Positions 1 to 13,710 of a DNA stretch of 64,000 nt are shown piece by piece. Made by a program: the position numbers and the translations under genes. Position 1 is the first letter of the stretch. Each line of letters begins with the position of its first letter. The notes below the pieces were generated by a model. The model saw nothing but the letters and a program-made list of their open reading frames with translations. It was not told where the DNA came from and did no database searches. The stretch comes from Acanthosepion esculentum (taxonomy: Eukaryota > Mollusca > Cephalopoda > Sepiida > Sepiidae): the NCBI GenBank assembly GCA_964036315.1, contig CAXIWW010000817.1, positions 7,723,501 through 7,787,500 on the forward strand, in the 5' to 3' direction.

Positions 1-78
1 CAGTCTTTTTTTTAAAAAACTGCCTTACAAGCAATCTCACCCTGCTACAAGCCGAATACGCCTGGCTCTTTTGTGAAA
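1..78 (+). repeat. 60-bp satellite (family B), array end
   Basis: The window opens inside the 60-bp satellite that recurs at 11895-13710 and 27503-32221. About one and a quarter monomers are visible, recognised by CTGCCTTACAAGCAATCTCA-type sequence followed by CTCTTTTGTGAAA. The change to family A is abrupt. The bases GAAA at 75-78 fit both satellites, so the junction lies within those four bases. Confidence 0.9.
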
Positions 79-3000
79 GTCCCACGCAGACGACCCTCCA
101 CCCAGGAGACAGACACAGAAAGTCCCACGCAGAAGATCCCCCACCCAGGAGACAGTCCCAGAAAGTCCCACGCAGATGACCCCCACTACCAGAAAGATTC
201 ACGCAGACGGCCCCCAGTCCCAGAAAGTCCCAAGCAGACGACCCCCAGTCCCAGAAGGTCCCATGCAGACGACCACCAGTCCCAGAAAGTCCCACGCAGA
301 CGACGCCCCACCCAGGAGACAGTCCATGAAAGTCCCATGCAGACGACCCCCACTCCCAGAAAGTCCCAAGCAGACGACCCCCAGTCACAAAAAGTCCCAC
401 GCAGACGACCCCCAGACCCCAAAAGTCCCAAGCAGACGACCCCATACCCAGGAGACAGTCCCAGAAAGTCTCACGCAGACGACCCACAGTCTCAGAAAGT
501 CCCAGGCAGAAAACCCCCCAACCAGGAGACAATCCCAGAAAGTCCCACGCAGACGACCCACATTCCCAGAAAGTCCCACGCAGACGACCCCATACCCAGG
601 AGACAGTCCCAGAAAGTCTCACGCAGACGACCCCCAGTCTCAGAAAGTCCAAGGCAGACAACCCCCCACCCAGGAGACAGTCCCAGAAAGTCCCACGCAG
701 ACGACTCCCACTCCCAGAAAGTCACACGCAAACGACCCCCTGTTCCCATAAAGTCCCACACAGACGACCCCCCAGAGAGAAGACAGTCCCAGAAAGTCCC
801 ACGAAGACGAACCCCAGTCCCAGCAAGTCCCACGCAGACGACCCCCCAACATGGAGACAGTCCCAGAAAGTCCCACGCAGACAATCCCCAGTCCCAGAAG
901 GTCCCACGCAGACGACCCCCAGTCCCAGAAAGTCCCACGCAGACGACACCCTACTAAGGAGACAGTCCCAGAAAGTCCCACGCAGACGACCCCCAGTCCC
1001 AGAAAAACCCACGGAGACGATCCCCACCCAGGAGACTGTCCCAGAAAGTCCCACGCAGACGACCCCCCACCTAGGAGACAGTCCCAGAAAGTCACACGCA
1101 GACGAACCCCACTACCAGAAAGTCCCACGCAGACAGCCCCCAGTCCAAGAATGTCCCACGCAGACGACCCCCAGTCCCAGAAAGTCCCACGCAGACAACA
1201 CCCACCCATGAGACAGTCCCAGAAAATCCCACGCAAACGACCCAGAGTTCGAGAAAGTCCCACGCAGACGACCCCCAACCCAGGAGACAGTCCAAGAAAG
1301 ACCCACGCAGACGACCCCCAGTCCCAGAAAGTCCCACGCAGAAGACGACCAGTCCCAGAAAGTCCCACGCAGACGACCTACAGTACCAGAAGGTCCCACG
1401 CAGACGACCCACAGTCCCAGAAAGTCCCACGCAGACGACACCCTACCAAGGAGACAGTCCCAGAAATTCCCACGCAGACGAACCGCCACCCAGGAGACAG
1501 TCCCAGAAAGTCACACGCAGACGACGCCCAGTCCAAGAAAGTCCCACGCAGACGACCCCCCACCCAGGAGACAGTCCAAGAAAGTCCCACGAAGACGACC
1601 CCCACTCCCAAAAAGTCCCACGCAGAGGGCCCCAGTCCCAGAGAATCCCACGCAGACGAACCCCAGTCCTAGAAAGTCCCACGCAGACGACCCCCACCCA
1701 GGAGACAGTCCCAGAAAGACCAACAAAACGACACCCAGTCCCAGAAAGTCCCACGCAGACGAGGCCCAGTCCCAGAGAGTCCCACGCAGACGACCCCCCA
1801 CCAAGGAGACAGACACAGATATCCCACGCAGATGACCCCCACCCAGGAGACAGTCCCAGAAAGTCCCACGCAGACGACACCCAGGCGCTGAAAGTCCCAC
1901 GCAGACAGCCGCCAATACAAGAATGTCCCACGCAGACGACCCCCAGTCACAGAAAGTACCACGCAGAAAACCTCCCACCCAGGAGACAGTCCCAGAAAGT
2001 CCCACGCAGACGACCCCCAGTCCCAGAAAGTCCCACGCAGACGACACCCTACCAAGGAGACAGTCCCAGAAATTCCCACGCAGACGACCCCCACTCCCAG
2101 AAAAACCCACGCAGACGATGCCCACCCAGCAGACAGTCCCAGAAAGTCCCACGCAGACGACCCCCACTCCCAGAAAGTCCCACGCAGACGAGCCCCAGAG
2201 AGTCCCAAACAGACGAACCCCAGTCCCAGAAAGTCACACGCAGACGACCCCCACCCAAAAGACAGTCCCAGAAAGACCCACGCAGACGGCCCCCAGTCCC
2301 AGAAAGTCCCACGCAGACGAGCCCCATTCACAGAAAATCCCACGCAGACGGCCCCACACCCAGGAGCCAGACCCAGAAAGTCCCAAAAAGACGACCCCCC
2401 ACCCAGGAGAAAGTCCCAGAAAGTCCCAAAAAGACGACCCCCAGTCCAAGAAAGTCCCACGCAGACGACCCCCAGTCCCACACAATCCCACGCAGAAGAC
2501 ACCTCACCTAGGAGACTGTCCCAGAAAGACCCAGGCAGACGACCCACAGTCCCAGAAAGTCCCACGCAGACGAGTCCCCACCCAGGAAAGAGTCCCAGAA
2601 AGCCCAAGGCAGATGACCCCCCACCCAGGACAGAGTCCCAGAAAGACCCACAAGACGACCCCCAGTCCCAGAAAGTACCCCGCAGACGACCCCCAGTCCC
2701 ACAAAATCCCACGCAGACGACACCGCACCCAGAAGACTGTCCCAGAAAGACCCACGCAGACGAGCCCCAGTCCAAGAAAGTCCCACGCAGACGACCCCCA
2801 GACAGGAGAGTGTACCAGCAAGTCCCACAAGACGACCCCAGTCCCAGAAAGTCCCACGCAGACGACCCCAACCCAGGAGACAGTCCCAGAAAGTCCCACG
2901 CAGACGACCCCCTAACCAGGAGACAGTCCCAGAAAGTCCCACGCAGACGACCCCCAGTCCCAGAAAGTCCCACGCAGAAGACACCCAGTCCCAAAAAGTC

Positions 3001-6000
3001 CCACGCAGACGACACCGCACCCAGGAGACTGTCCCAGAAAGACCCACGCAGAGGACCCCCAGTACCAGAATGTCCCACGCAGACGACCCCCAATCCCACA
3101 AAATCCCACGCAGACGACACCGCACCCAGGAGACTGTACCAGAAAGACCCATGCAGACGACCCCCCACCCAGGAGACAGTCCTAGCTATCTCACGCAGAC
3201 GACCCCCACCCAGGAGACAGTCCCAGAAAGTCCCACGCAGAAGACCCACAGTCCCAGAAAGTCCCATGCAGACGACCCCACACCCAGGAGACAGTCCTAG
3301 ATATCCCACGTAGACGACCCCACACCCAGGAGACACTCCCAGAAAGCCACACGCAGACGAGCCCCAGTCCAAGAATGTCCCACGCAGACGACCCCCCACG
3401 CAGGAGACAGTCCCAGAAAGTCCCACGCAAAAGACCCCCAGTCCCAGAAAATCCCATGCAGACGACCCCCCACCCAGGAGACAGTCCTAGATATCCCAGG
3501 CAGACGACCCTCACCAAGGAGACAGTCACAGAAAGTCCCAAACAGACGACCCCCCACCCAGGAGACAGTCCATGAAAGTCGCACGCAGACGACCCCCAGA
3601 CCCAGAAAGTCCCAGAAAGTCCCACGCAGAAGACCCCCAGTCCCACAAAGTCCAACGCAGACGACACCGCACCCAGGAGACTGTCCCAGAAAGTCCCACG
3701 AAGACGACGCCAAGTCCCAGAAAGTCCCACGCAGACGAGTCCCCACCCAGGAAACAATCCCAGAATGTCCGACGCAGACGACCCCCACCCAGGAGAGAGT
3801 CCCAGAATGACCCACGCAGACGACCCCCAGTCCCAGAAAGTCCCACGCAGACTACCCCCAATCCCACAAAATCCCACGCAGACGACCCCCCACCCAGGAG
3901 ACAGTCCCAGAAAGTCCCACGCAGTCGAGCCCCAGTCCAAGAAAGTCCCACGCAGACGACCCCCCACGCAGGAGACAGTCCCAGAAAGTCCCACGCAAAA
4001 GACCCCCAGTCCCAGAAAATCCCATGCAGACGACCCCCCACCCAGGAGACAGTCCTAGATATCCCACGAAGACGACCCCCACCCAGGAGACAGTCCCAGA
4101 AAATCCCACGCCGACGAGCCCCCAACCAGGAGACAGTCCAAGAAAGTCCCACGCAGAAGACCCCCAGTCCAAGAAAGACCCACGCAGACGACCCCCAGTC
4201 ACAGAAAGTCCCACGCAGACGACCCTCACCCAGGAGACAGTCCCAGAAAGTCCCACGCAGACGACCCCCAGTCCAAGAAAGTCCCACGCAAAAGACCCCC
4301 AGTCCCAGAAAGTCCCATGCAGACGACCGCCCACCCAGGAGACAGTCCTTGATATCCCACGCAGACGACCCCAACCCAGGAGACAGTCCCAGAAAGTCCC
4401 ACGCAGACGAGCCCCCACCCAGGAGACAGTCCAAGAAAGTCCCACGCAGACGACCCCAGTCCAAGAAAGTCCCAGGCAGACAACCCCCAGACAGGAGACA
4501 GTCCCAGCAAGTCCGACGCAGACGACCCCAGTCCCAGAAAATCCCACGCAGACGAACAGTCACCCAGGAGACCGTCCCAGAAAGTCCCACGCAGACGACC
4601 CCCCCACCCAGGAGACAGTCCCAGAACGTCCCACGCAGACGACCCCCCACCAAGGAGACAGTCACAGAAAGTCACACGCAGACGACCCCCAGTCCCAGAA
4701 AGTCACACACAGACGACCCCCACCCAGGAGACAGTCCCAGAAAGTCCCACGCAGACGAGCCCCCACCCAGGAGTCAGTCACAGAAAGTCCCACGCAGACG
4801 ACCCCCAATCCAAGAAAGTCCCACGCAGACAACACCCAGACAGGAGACAGTCCCAGCAAGTCTGACGCAGACGACCCCCAATCTCAGAAAATCCCACGCA
4901 GACGAACAGCCACCCAGGAGACAGTCCCAGAAAGTCCCACGCATACGACCCCCAGTCCCAGAAAGTCACACACAGACGACCCCCACCCAGGAGACAGTCC
5001 CAGAAAGTCCCACGCAGACGACACCCAGTCCCTGAAAGTCCCACGCAGACGAACCCCCACCCAGCAGACAGTCCCAGAAAGTCCCACGCAGACGAACCCC
5101 AGTCCCAGAACGTCCCACGCAGACGAGCCCCACCCAGAAGTGAGTCCCAGAATGACCCACTCAGACGACCCCCAATCCCACAAAATCACACGCAGACGAC
5201 ACCGCACGCAGGAGACTGTACCAGAAAGACCCATGCAGACGACACCCCACCCAGGAGACAGTCCTAGATATCCCACGCAGACGACCCCCCACCAAGGAGA
5301 CAGTCCCAGAAAGTCCCACGCAGACGACCCCCAGACAGGAGAGTGTCCCAGCAAGTCCCACGCAGACGACCCCCAATCCCAGAAAATCCCACGCAGACGA
5401 ACACCCACCCAGGAGACAGTCCCAGAAAGTCCCACGCACACGACCCCCCACCCAGGAGACAGTCCCAGAAAGTCCCACGCATACGACACCCAGTCCCAGA
5501 AAGTCACACACAGACGACCCCCACCCAGGAGACAGTCCCAGAAAGTCCCACGCAGACGACACCCAGTCCCTGAAAGTCCCACGCAGACGAACCCCCACCC
5601 AGGAGACAGTCCCAGAAAGTCCCACGCAGATGAGCCCCCACCAAGGAGACAGTCCCGGAAAATCCCACGCAGACGACACCCAGTCCCAGAAAGTCCCACG
5701 CAGACGAACCCCCACCCAGGAGACAGTCTCAGAAAGACCCACGCAGACCACCCCCAGTCCCAGAATGTCCCACGCAGACGACTCCCCACCCAGGAGCGAG
5801 TCCAAGAAAGACTCACGCAGACGACCCCCAGTCACAGAAAGTCCCATGAAGAAGACCCCAACACAGGAGGCAGTCCCAGATATCCCACGCAGACGACCCA
5901 CCACCCAGGAGACAGTCCCAGAAAGTTCCACGCAGACGACCCCCACCCAGGAGTCAGTCCCAGAAAGTCCGACGCAGACGACCCCCCACCCAGGAGACAG

Positions 6001-8040
6001 TCCCACGCAGACGACCCCCAGACCTAGGAAATCCCATGCAGACGACCCCCAGCCAGGAGACAATGCCAGAAAGTCCCACGCAGAAGACCCCCAGTCCCAC
6101 AAAGTCCCACGCAGACGACACCGCACCCAGGCGACTGTCCCAGAAAGACACACACAGACGAAGCCCAGTCCCAGAACGTCCCACGCAGACGAGCCCCACC
6201 CAGAAGTGAGTCCCAGAATGACCCACACAGACGACCCCCAATCCCACAAAATCACACGCAGACGACACCGCACGCAGGAGACTGTACCAGAAAGACCCAT
6301 GCAGACAACCCCCAGTCCCAGAAAGTCCCAAGCAGACGACACCCCACCCAGGAGACAGTCCTAGATATCCCACGCAGACGACCCCCCACCAAGGAGACAG
6401 TCCCAGAAAGTCCCACGCAGACGACCCCCAGACAGGAGAGTGTCCCAGCAAGTCCCACGCAGACGACCCCCAATCCCAGAAAATCCCACGCAGACGAACA
6501 CCCACCCAGGAGACAGTCCCAGAAAGTCCCACGCAGACGACCCCCCACCCAGGAGACAGTCCCAGAAAGTCCCACGCAGACGACCACCACCCAGGAGACA
6601 GTCCCAGAAAGTCCCACGCAGACGACACTCAGTCCATGAAAGTCCCACGCAGACGACACCCCACGAAGGAGACAGTCCCAGAAAGTCCCACGCAAAAGAC
6701 CCCCAGTCCCAGAAAGTCCCATGAAGACGACCACCCACCCAGGAGACAGTCCTAGATATCCCACGCAGAAGACCCCCACCCAGGAGACAGTCCCACGCTG
6801 ACGACCCCCAGTCCAAGAAAGTCCCACCCAGACGACCCCCAGACAGGAGACAGCCCCAGAATATCCCACGCAGACGACCCCCACCCAGGAGACAGTCCAA
6901 GAAAGTCCCACGCAGACGACCCCCCACCCAGGAGACAGTCCCAGAAAGTCCCACGCAGACGACCCCCAGTCCCAGAAAGTCACACACAGACGACCCCCAC
7001 TAAGGTGACAGTCACAGAAAGTCCCACGCAGACGACACCCAGTCCCTGAAAGTCCCACGCAGACGACCCCCCACGCAGGAGACATTCCCAGAAAGACCCA
7101 CGCAGACGACCTCCAGTCCCAGAATTTCTTACGCAGAAAACCCCTCACCCAGGAGAATCCAAGAAAGACCCACGCAGACGACCCCCAGTCCCAGAAAGAC
7201 CCATGCAGACGACCCCCCACCTAGGAGACTGTCCCAGATATCCCACGCAGAAAACCTTCCACCCAGGAGACAGTCCAAGAAAGTCCCACGCAGACTACCC
7301 CCACCCAGGAGACAGTCCAAGAAAGTCCCACGCAGAAGACCACAGAGCCAGGAGACAGACCCAGAAAGTACGACGCAGACGACCCCCAGTCCCAGAAAGT
7401 CCCACGCAGACGACCCCCAGTCCTAGGAAGTCCCATGCAGACGACCCCAGTCAGGAGACAGTCCCAGAAAGTCCCACGCAGACGACCCCCACCCAGGAGA
7501 CAGTCCCAGAAAGTCCCAAACAGACGACACCCACCCAGGAAACACTCCCAGAAAGTCCCACGCAGAAGACCCCCAGTCCAAGAAAGACCCACGCAGACGA
7601 CCCCCAGTCCCAGAAAATCCCACGCAGACAACCCCCAGTCCCAGAAAGTCCCACGCAGACGACCCCCAGTCCTACAAAATCCCACGCAGACGACACCGCA
7701 CAAAGGAGACTGTACCAGAAAGACCCATGCAGACGACCCCCAGTCCCAGAAAGTCCCATGATGACGACACCCCACCCAGGAGACAGTCCTAGATATCCCA
7801 CGCAGACGACCCCACACCCAGGAGCCAGTCCCAGAAAGTCCCACGCAGACGACCCCCAGACAGGAGAGTGTCCCAGCAATTCCCACGCAGACGACCCCCA
7901 GTCCCAGAAAATCCCACGCAGACGACCCCCCACCCAGGAGACAGTCCCAGTTAGTCCCACGCAGACGACCCCCAGTCCTAGGAAGTCCCCTGCAGACGAC
8001 TCCAAGCCAGGAGACAATCCCAGAAAGTCCCACGCAGACG

Positions 8041-8570
8041 ACCCCCACCCAGGAGACAGTCCCAGAAAGTCCCAAACAGACGACCCCCACCCAGGAGACA
8101 GTCCCAGAAAGTCCCACGCAGAAGACCTCCAGTCCAAGAAAGACCCACGCAGACGACCCCCAGTCCCAGAAAGTCCCACGCAGACGACACCCCACCCAGG
8201 AGACAGTCCCAGGAAGTCCCACGCAGACGACCCCCAGTCCCAGAAAGTCCCACGCAGACGTCCCCCAGTCCTACAATATCCCACGCAGACGACACCGCAC
8301 CAAGGAGACTGTACCAGAAAGACCCATGCAGACGACCCCCAGTCCCAGAAAGTCCCATGAAGACGACACCCCACCCAGGAGACAGTCCTAGATATCCCAC
8401 GCAGACGACCCCACACCCAGGAGCCAGAGCCAGAAAGTCCCACGCAGACGACCCCCAGACTGGAGAGTGTCCCAGCAATTCCCACGCAGACGACCCCCAG
8501 TCCCAGAAAATCCCACGCAGACGAACACCCACCCAGGAGACAGTCCCAGTTAGTCCCACGCAGACGACCC
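8041..8570 (+). repeat. Duplicated block within family A, copy 1
   Basis: This roughly 530-bp stretch recurs 1169 bp downstream with only a few base changes. It shares rare variants, such as a GACGTCCCCC monomer (8258 and 9427 regions) and a CCTACAATATCCC variant. Just beyond 8570 the offset falls from 1169 to 1127. The difference of 42 bp is one long monomer, so a single repeat unit was gained or lost after the duplication. Confidence 0.8.
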
Positions 8571-9209
8571 CCAGTCCTTGGAAGTCCCATGCAGACGACC
8601 CCCAGCCAGGAGACAATCCCAGAAAGTCCCACGCAGACGACCCCCACCCAGGAGACAGTCCCAAAAAGTCCCAAACAGACGACCCCCACCCAGGAGACAG
8701 TCCCAGAAAGTCCCACGCAGAAGACCACCAGTCCCACAAAGTCCCACGCAGACGACACCGCACCCAGGAGACTGTCCCAGAAAGACCCACGCAGACGACA
8801 CCCAGTCCCAGAAAGTCCCACGCAGACGAGTCCCCACCCAGGAAAGAGTCCCAAAATGTCCCACGCAGACGACCCCCCACCCAGAAGAGAGTCCCAGAAT
8901 GACCCACGCAGACGACCCCCAGTCCCATAAAGACCCACGCAGACGACGCCCAATCCCACAAAATCCCACGCAGACGACACCGCACGCAGGAGACTGTACA
9001 AGAAAGACCCATGCAGACAACCCCCAGTCCCAGAAAGTCCCATGCAGACGACCCCCCACCCAGGAGACAGTCCCAGAAAGTCCCACGCAGACGACTCCCA
9101 GACAGGAGAGTGTCCCAGCAAGTCCCACGCAGACGATCCCCAATCCCAGAAAATCCCACGCAGACGAACACCCACCCAGGAGACAGTCCCAGAAAGTCCC
9201 ACGCAGACG

Positions 9210-9739
9210 ACCCCCACCCAGGAGACAGTCCCAGAAAGTCCCAAACAGACGACACCCACCCAGGAGACACTCCCAGAAAGTCCCACGCAGAAGACCCCCA
9301 GTCCAAGAAAGACCCACGCAGACGACCCCCAGTCCCAGAAAGTCCCACGCAGACGACACCCCACCCAGGAGACAGTCCCAGGAAGTCCCACGCAGACGAC
9401 CCCCAGTCCCAGAAAGTCCCACGCAGACGTCCCCCAGTCCTACAATATCCCACGCAGACGACACCGCACCAAGGAGACTGTACCAGAAATACCCATGCAG
9501 ACGACCCCCAGTCCCAGAAAGTCCCATGAAGACGACACCCCACCCAGGAGACAGTCCTAGATATCCCACGCAGACGACCCCACACCCAGGAGCCAGAGCC
9601 AGAAAGTCCCACGCAGACGACCCCCAGACTGGAGAGTGTCCCAGCAATTCCCACGCAGACGACCCCCAGTCCCAGAAAATCCCACGCAGACGAACACCCA
9701 CCCAGGAGACAGTCCCAGTTAGTCCCACGCAGACGACCC
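9210..9739 (+). repeat. Duplicated block within family A, copy 2
   Basis: Partner of the block at 8041-8570, offset 1169 bp. Differences are scattered single bases. The shared private variants show this is a segmental duplication rather than independent drift of consensus monomers. Confidence 0.8.
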
Positions 9740-11894
9740 CCAGTCCCAGAAAGTCCCACGCAGACGACCCCCAGCCAGGTGACAGTCCCAAAAAGTCCCA
9801 AACAGACGACCCCCACCCAGGAGACAGTCCCAGAAAGTCCCACGCAGAAGACCACCAGTCCCACAAAGTCCCACCCAGACGACACCGGACCCAGGAGACT
9901 GTCCCAGAAAGACCCACGCAGACGACCCCCAGTCCCAGAAAGTCCCACGCAGACGAGTCCCCACCCAGGAAACAGTCCCAAAATGTCCCACGCAGACGAC
10001 CCCCCCACCAAGGAGAGAGTCCCAGAATGACCCACGCAGACGACCCCCAGTCCCATAAAGTCCCACGCAGACGACCCCCAATCCCACAAAATCCCACGCA
10101 GACGACACCGCACGCAGGAGACTGTTCCAGAAAGACCCATGCAGACAACCCCCAGTCCCAGAAAGTCCCATGCAGACGACACACCACCCAGGAGACAGTC
10201 CTAGATATCCCACACAGACGACCCCACACCCAGGAGAAAGTCCAAGAAAGTCCCACGCAGACGAGCCCAGTCCAAGAAAGTCCCACGCAGACGACCCCCA
10301 CCCAGGAGACAGTCCCAGAAACTACCACGCAGATGACACCCAGTCTCAGAAAGTCCCAGGCAGACGCATCCCCACCCAGGAGACAGTCCCAGAAAGTCCC
10401 ACGCAGACGACGCCCCACCCAGGAGAGAGTCCAAAAAAGATCCACGCAGACGACACCGAGTCCTAGAAAGTCCCATACAGACGACCCCCCACCCAGGAGA
10501 CTGACCCAGAAAGTAACACCCAGACGACCCCCAGTCCCAGAAAGTCCCACGCAGACACCCCCCCACCCAGGAGACAGTCCCAGAAAGTCCCACGCAGACG
10601 ACCCACAGTCCCAGAATGTCGCACGCAGACGCCCCCCACCAAGGAGACAGTCCTAGAAAGTCCCACGCAGACGATCCCCCACCCAGAAGAGAGTCCCTGA
10701 AAGTCCCACGCAGACAACCCCCAGTCCCAGAAAGTCCCACGCAGACGACTCCCCACCGAGGAGACAGTCCCAGAAAGTCCCACGCAGATGAGCCCAGTCC
10801 CAAAAAGTCCCACGCAGACGACCTCCCACCCAGGAGACAGTCCCAGAAAGTCCCACGCAGACGACCCCCAGTCCCCGAAAGTCCCACGCAGACGACCTCC
10901 CACCCAGGAGACAGTCCCAGAAAGTCCCACGCAGACGACCCCCAGTCCAAGAAAGTCCCATACAGACGACCCCCCCCAGGAGAGTGTCACAGAATGTCCC
11001 ACGCAGACAACACCACACCCAGGAGACAGTCCCAGAAAGTCCCACGCAGACGACCCCCACCCAGGAGACAGGCACAGAAATTTCCACGCAGACGACCCCC
11101 CAGTCAGGAGACAGTCCGAGGAAGTCCCACGCAGACGACCCCCAGTCCCAGAAAGTCCCACGCAGACGACTCCCCACCCAGGAGACAGTCCCAGAAAGTC
11201 CCACGAAGACGACCCTCACCCAGGAGACAGTCCCAGAAAGACCCACGCAGACGAACCCAGTCCCAGAAAGTCCCACGCAGACGACCGCCCACCCAGGAGA
11301 CAGTCCCAGATATCCCACGCAGACGACCCCCACCCAGGAGAGAGTCCCAGAAAGACCTACGCAGATGAACCCAGTCCCAGAAAGTCCCACGCAGACGACC
11401 GCCCACCCAGGAGACAGTCCCAGAAAGTCCCACGCAGACGACCCCCAGTCCCAGAAAGTCCCACGCAGACGACCCCCAACCCAGGGACAGTACAAGAAAG
11501 TCCCACGTAGACGACCACCAGTCCCAGAATGTCCCACGCAGACCAGTCACAGTCCAAGAAAGTCCCATGCAGACGACCCCACACCCAGGAGACAGTCCCA
11601 GAAAGACCCAAACTGACGACCCCCCACCCAGGAGACAGTCCCAGAACGTCCCACGCAGACGACCCCCACCCAGGAGACAGTCCCAGAAAGTCCCACGTTG
11701 ACAACCCACAGTCCCAGAAAGTCCCACGCAGACGACCCCCCACCCAGGAGACAGTCCCAGAAAGTCCCACGCAGACGATCCCCAGTCCCAGAAAGTCCCA
11801 CGCCGACGAGCCCCAGTCCGAGAAAGTCCCACGAAGACGACACCCCCACCCAGGGGACAGTCCCAGAAAGTCCCACGCATACGACCCCCAACCC

Positions 11895-12997
11895 ATGTCA
11901 GGCTGCTACAAATCGACATATCATGGCTCATTTGTGACAACTGCAAAACAAGCAATCTCAGGCTGCTGCAAGCCGAATTCTCCTGGCTCTTTTGTGCAAT
12001 TTGCCTTACAAGCAATCCCAGGCGTCTACGAACCGACTTCTCTTGTCTCTTTTGTGAAATCTGCCTTAAAAGCAATCTCAGGCTGCTACAAACGACATCT
12101 CCTGTCTCTTTTTTTAAAACTGCCTTACAAGCAATCTCAGCCTGCTACAAGCCGAATACGCATGGCTCTTTTGTGAAACTGCCTTACAAGAATCTCAGGC
12201 CGCTACAAATCGACATATGCTGGCTCTTTTGTTACAACTACCTTACAAGCATTCTCAGGCTGCAGCAATATGAATTCCTTTGGCTTTTTGTGCGAATTGT
12301 CTTACAAGCAATCCCAGGCGACTACGAGCCGTTTTCTCCTGGCCATTTTGTGGCAACTGCCTTACAAGAAATGTCAGGCTGCTATGAGACGACTTCTCTT
12401 GGCTCTTTTGTGAAAACTGCCTTACAAGTACTATCAGGCTGCTACAAATCGTCATCTCCTCTTTTGTGACAACTGCCTTACAAGCAATCTCAGTCTGCCG
12501 CCAGCACAGTTCTCCTGACTTTTTGTGCCAATTGCCTTAAAAGCAATCCCAGGCGGCTAAGTGCCGATTTCTCCTGGCTCTTTTGTGGTAACTGCCTTAC
12601 AAGCAATCTCAGGCCGCTACAAATCGACATATCCTGGCTCTTTTGTCACAACTGCTTTACAAGCAATCTCAGGCTGCCGTTAGTCCAATTCTCCTGATTT
12701 TTTGTGCTAATTGCCTTACAAGCAATCCCCGGCTGCTACGAACCGACTTCTGCCTTACAAGCATTCTCAGGCTGCAGCAATATGAATTCTCCTGGCTTTT
12801 TGTGCGTATTGACTTACAAGCAAGCCCAGTCGTCTACGAACCGACTTCTCTTGTCTCTTTTGTGAAAACTGCCTTAAAAGCAATCGCAGACTCCTACAAA
12901 ACGACATCTCCTGTCTCTGTTTTTAAAACTGCCTTACAATCAATCTCAGCCTGCTACAAGCCGAATACGTCGGGCTTTTTTGTGACAACAGCCTTAC
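11895..12997 (+). repeat. 60-bp satellite (family B), plus orientation
   Basis: About 18 monomers of a 60-bp unit starting CTGCCTTACAAGCAATCTCA and ending near CTCTTTTGTGACAA. Monomers fall into recognisable subtypes. One, with GCTGCAGCAATATGAATTC, occurs at about 12261 and 12770. Another, with a CTGACTTTTTGTGCCAATTG end, is followed directly by a CAATCCCAGGCGGCTA monomer near 12540. Entry from family A is abrupt at about 11894. Open frames here simply read through the repeat and are not genes. Confidence 0.93.
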
Positions 12998-13710
12998 TGA
13001 GATTACTTTTAGGCAGTTTTCACAAAAGAGAAGGAGATGACGATTTGTAGCAGCCTGATATTGCTTGCAAGGCAATTTCAAAAAAGAGTCAGGCGTATTC
13101 GGCTTGTAGCGGCCTGAGATTGCTTGTAAGGCAGTTTCACAAAAGAGACAGTAGATGTCGTTTTGTAGCAGCCTGATATTACTTGTAAGGCAGTTTTCAC
13201 AAAAGAGTCAGGAGAAGTCGGCTCGTAGCACCCTGGCATTGTTTGTAAGGCAGTTGTCACAAAAGCTCCAGGAGAATTCGGCTTGTAGCAGCTTCATATT
13301 ACTTGTCAGGCAGTTTTCACAAAAGAGCCAAGAGAAGTCGGCTCGTAGCAGCCTGACATTGCTTGTAAGGCAGTTGTCACAAAAGCCCCAGGAGACTTCG
13401 GCTTGTAGCAGCCTGAGATTTCTTGTAAGGCAGTTGCCACAAAAGAGCCTGGAGAAATCGGCTCGTACGCGCCTGGGATTGCTTGTAAGGCAATTCGCAC
13501 AAAAAGCCAGGAGAATTCATATTGCTGCAGCCTGAGAATGCTTGTAAGGCAGATGCCACAAATGAGCCATGAGAAATCGGTTCATAGCAGCCTGGGATTG
13601 CTTGTAAGGCAATTGGCACAAAAAGTCAGGAGAAGTGGACTAGAGGCTGCCTGATACTGCTTGTAAGGAAGCTGTCACAAAAGAGCCAGGATATGTCGAT
13701 TTGTAGCCGC
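12998..13710 (-). repeat. 60-bp satellite (family B), minus orientation
   Basis: From 12998 the same 60-bp satellite runs as its reverse complement, recognised by AAGGCAGTTTTCACAAAAG and GCCTGAGATTGCTTGTAAGG. About 12 monomers are present. The preceding plus-oriented monomer stops at GCCTTAC and the reversed one starts at TGAGATTAC. The same subtypes appear, including the GCAGCAATATGAATTC type, inverted near 13520. The array ends around 13710, where family E begins. Confidence 0.93.

Larger units (their letters stand above)
79..11894 (+). repeat. Family A satellite array (31-bp and 42/43-bp monomers)
   Basis: An 11.8-kb tandem array of a short monomer (31 bp, core CCCACGCAGACGACCCCC) and a long monomer that adds a 11-12-bp ACCCAGGAGAC-type segment (42 or 43 bp). 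The two lengths are interspersed without a fixed alternation. In the short consensus only 2 of 31 bases are T and 14 are C, so all three plus frames lack most stop codons. The minus strand is A-poor in the same way. Long proline/arginine-rich plus-strand frames and W/G/L/V-rich minus-strand frames, such as 7978-10182, therefore arise everywhere. I see no sign that any is a gene. Internal duplications are visible, for example 8041-8570 repeated at 9210-9739. Confidence 0.95.

Noticed and set aside
7978..10182. A 734-codon minus-strand frame, and hundreds like it, in family A
   Set aside because: Monomers of 31 and 42/43 bp with almost no T (or A on the other strand) stay open in all frames. 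Several overlapping frames on both strands are equally long, their ends fall at random variants, and there is no independent sign of coding.
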